A stretch of DNA of 5,450 bases from Propionicimonas sp. (lineage in GTDB: Bacteria > Actinomycetota > Actinomycetes > Propionibacteriales > Propionibacteriaceae), in contig JAVHXR010000068.1 of assembly GCA_031119515.1 (NCBI GenBank), positions 1 through 5,450 on the forward strand, in the 5' to 3' direction. Of the stretch, positions 5,026 through 5,450 are shown one piece after another. The number at the start of each line of letters is the position of its first letter. Position 1 is the stretch's first letter. The translations under genes were made by a program, and so were the position numbers. The notes beneath the pieces are model-generated. The model ran no database searches. It was given only the letters and a program-made list of their open reading frames with translations, and was not told the DNA's origin.

Positions 5026-5450
5026 GTGACTGGTCACGGCGACGACGGCTGGGGTGTCGAGATAGATCTCGAGCGGGCCAGGGCTGTCATGGACTCGCTG
5101 CTGAGCCCGAATCCGGCATTGAAGCGCCTCCTTGAGGTCGTCCGGGCGAACCCGGAACTCCGCCAGTTCACGTATCAGGCCGACACGCAGCGTCCGATCG
5201 AGCGGAACCCCGAACGCAGACGCGCCACTTCAGGCAGGCGGACAGCTCCGTCCGGCAGGGAGCCGGCCGAATCTGACGTTGCGCCGGCAGAAGGTCTGGC
5301 CGGCGACGAGTTGTCAGCGCTGCCGTTGGTGGTGGACTACGCGAACGGTTTGACGCAGGCAGAGATTGCAGCGAAGTACGGGCTTCATGTCCAGACTGTT
5401 CGCAAGCGGTTGGCTGAGGCTGGAGTCAGCAGCCGGGCCCACAACCAGAC
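5026..5450 (+). CDS. HTH-domain protein of unknown function, 3' end beyond the window
   Basis: The frame stays open to the right edge (141 codons visible from GTG 5026) and is not a shadow of another gene. Residues 14-50 are probably helical (DLERARAVMDSLLSPNPALKR followed by LLEVVRANPELRQF in order); 51-92 are polar, Arg/Pro/Glu-rich and likely a disordered linker; 97-134 form a helix-turn-helix, ELSALPLVVDYANGLTQAEI then AAKYGLHVQTVRKRL, with the recognition helix near 120-131. The HTH resembles the resolvase-type units of the preceding remnant, so a DNA-binding role in the same accessory tract is likely. Codons such as ATA, AGA, AGG and ACA, rare in the left-hand genes, suggest transfer. 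The start is uncertain: ATG 4945 and ATG 5089 are in frame, and none has a strong ribosome site; 5026 gives the most natural N-terminus. I do not recognise the N-terminal part. Confidence 0.6.
   Translation, partial: MTGHGDDGWGVEIDLERARAVMDSLLSPNPALKRLLEVVRANPELRQFTYQADTQRPIERNPERRRATSGRRTAPSGREPAESDVAPAEGLAGDELSALPLVVDYANGLTQAEIAAKYGLHVQTVRKRLAEAGVSSRAHNQ

Noticed and set aside
5132..5353. 73-codon plus-strand frame
   Set aside because: Out-of-frame, Ser/Arg-rich shadow of the HTH-containing frame that begins at 5026.

Overview
The window is high-GC DNA (near 70 % through the main genes) from what looks like an actinomycete. The evidence is the murT-gatD pair with a four-cysteine zinc-ribbon MurT, GTG and weak-leader starts, strong G/C third-position bias, and a SGNH hydrolase type that I know mainly from actinomycetes. 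I cannot name the genus from this sequence alone.

Layout. (1) Positions 1-1626, minus strand: the 5' half of gatD (cut by the window edge) preceded by complete murT, joined by an ATGA overlap. Together they make the lipid II isoglutaminyl synthase that amidates D-Glu of the peptidoglycan stem peptide. (2) Positions 1680-2558, minus: a LysR-type regulator just upstream of murT. (3) Positions 2630-3343, plus: an aspartate/glutamate-racemase-family enzyme divergent from the regulator. The 71-bp gap holds a clear LysR-type operator: CATAAG-N5-CTTATG over the regulator's own start codon, and a third CTTATGGCA half-site 31 bp further on. (4) Positions 3346-4137, minus: a cytoplasmic SGNH/GDSL hydrolase, convergent with the racemase with two bases between stop codons and a 16-bp perfect palindrome at the junction. 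(5) Positions 4138-4616: no convincing gene; one GC hairpin, one terminator-like hairpin and one inverted repeat. (6) Positions 4617-5450, plus: a lower-GC tract with a start-less, probably frameshifted tandem helix-turn-helix remnant, then a second open frame with a recombinase-like helix-turn-helix running off the right edge. This looks like accessory, horizontally acquired DNA.

How the parts may work together: the LysR protein very probably controls itself and the racemase. The racemase family can make or consume D-Glu/D-Asp, and the adjacent murT-gatD amidates D-Glu residues in the wall, so a small D-amino-acid/cell-wall cluster is possible; this link is inference. I found no CRISPR array, tRNA, rRNA or complete mobile element, and no clearly new defence or biosynthetic system. 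The most informative less-explained elements are the operator, the CxxCxxH motif of the regulator, and the HTH tract at the right end.
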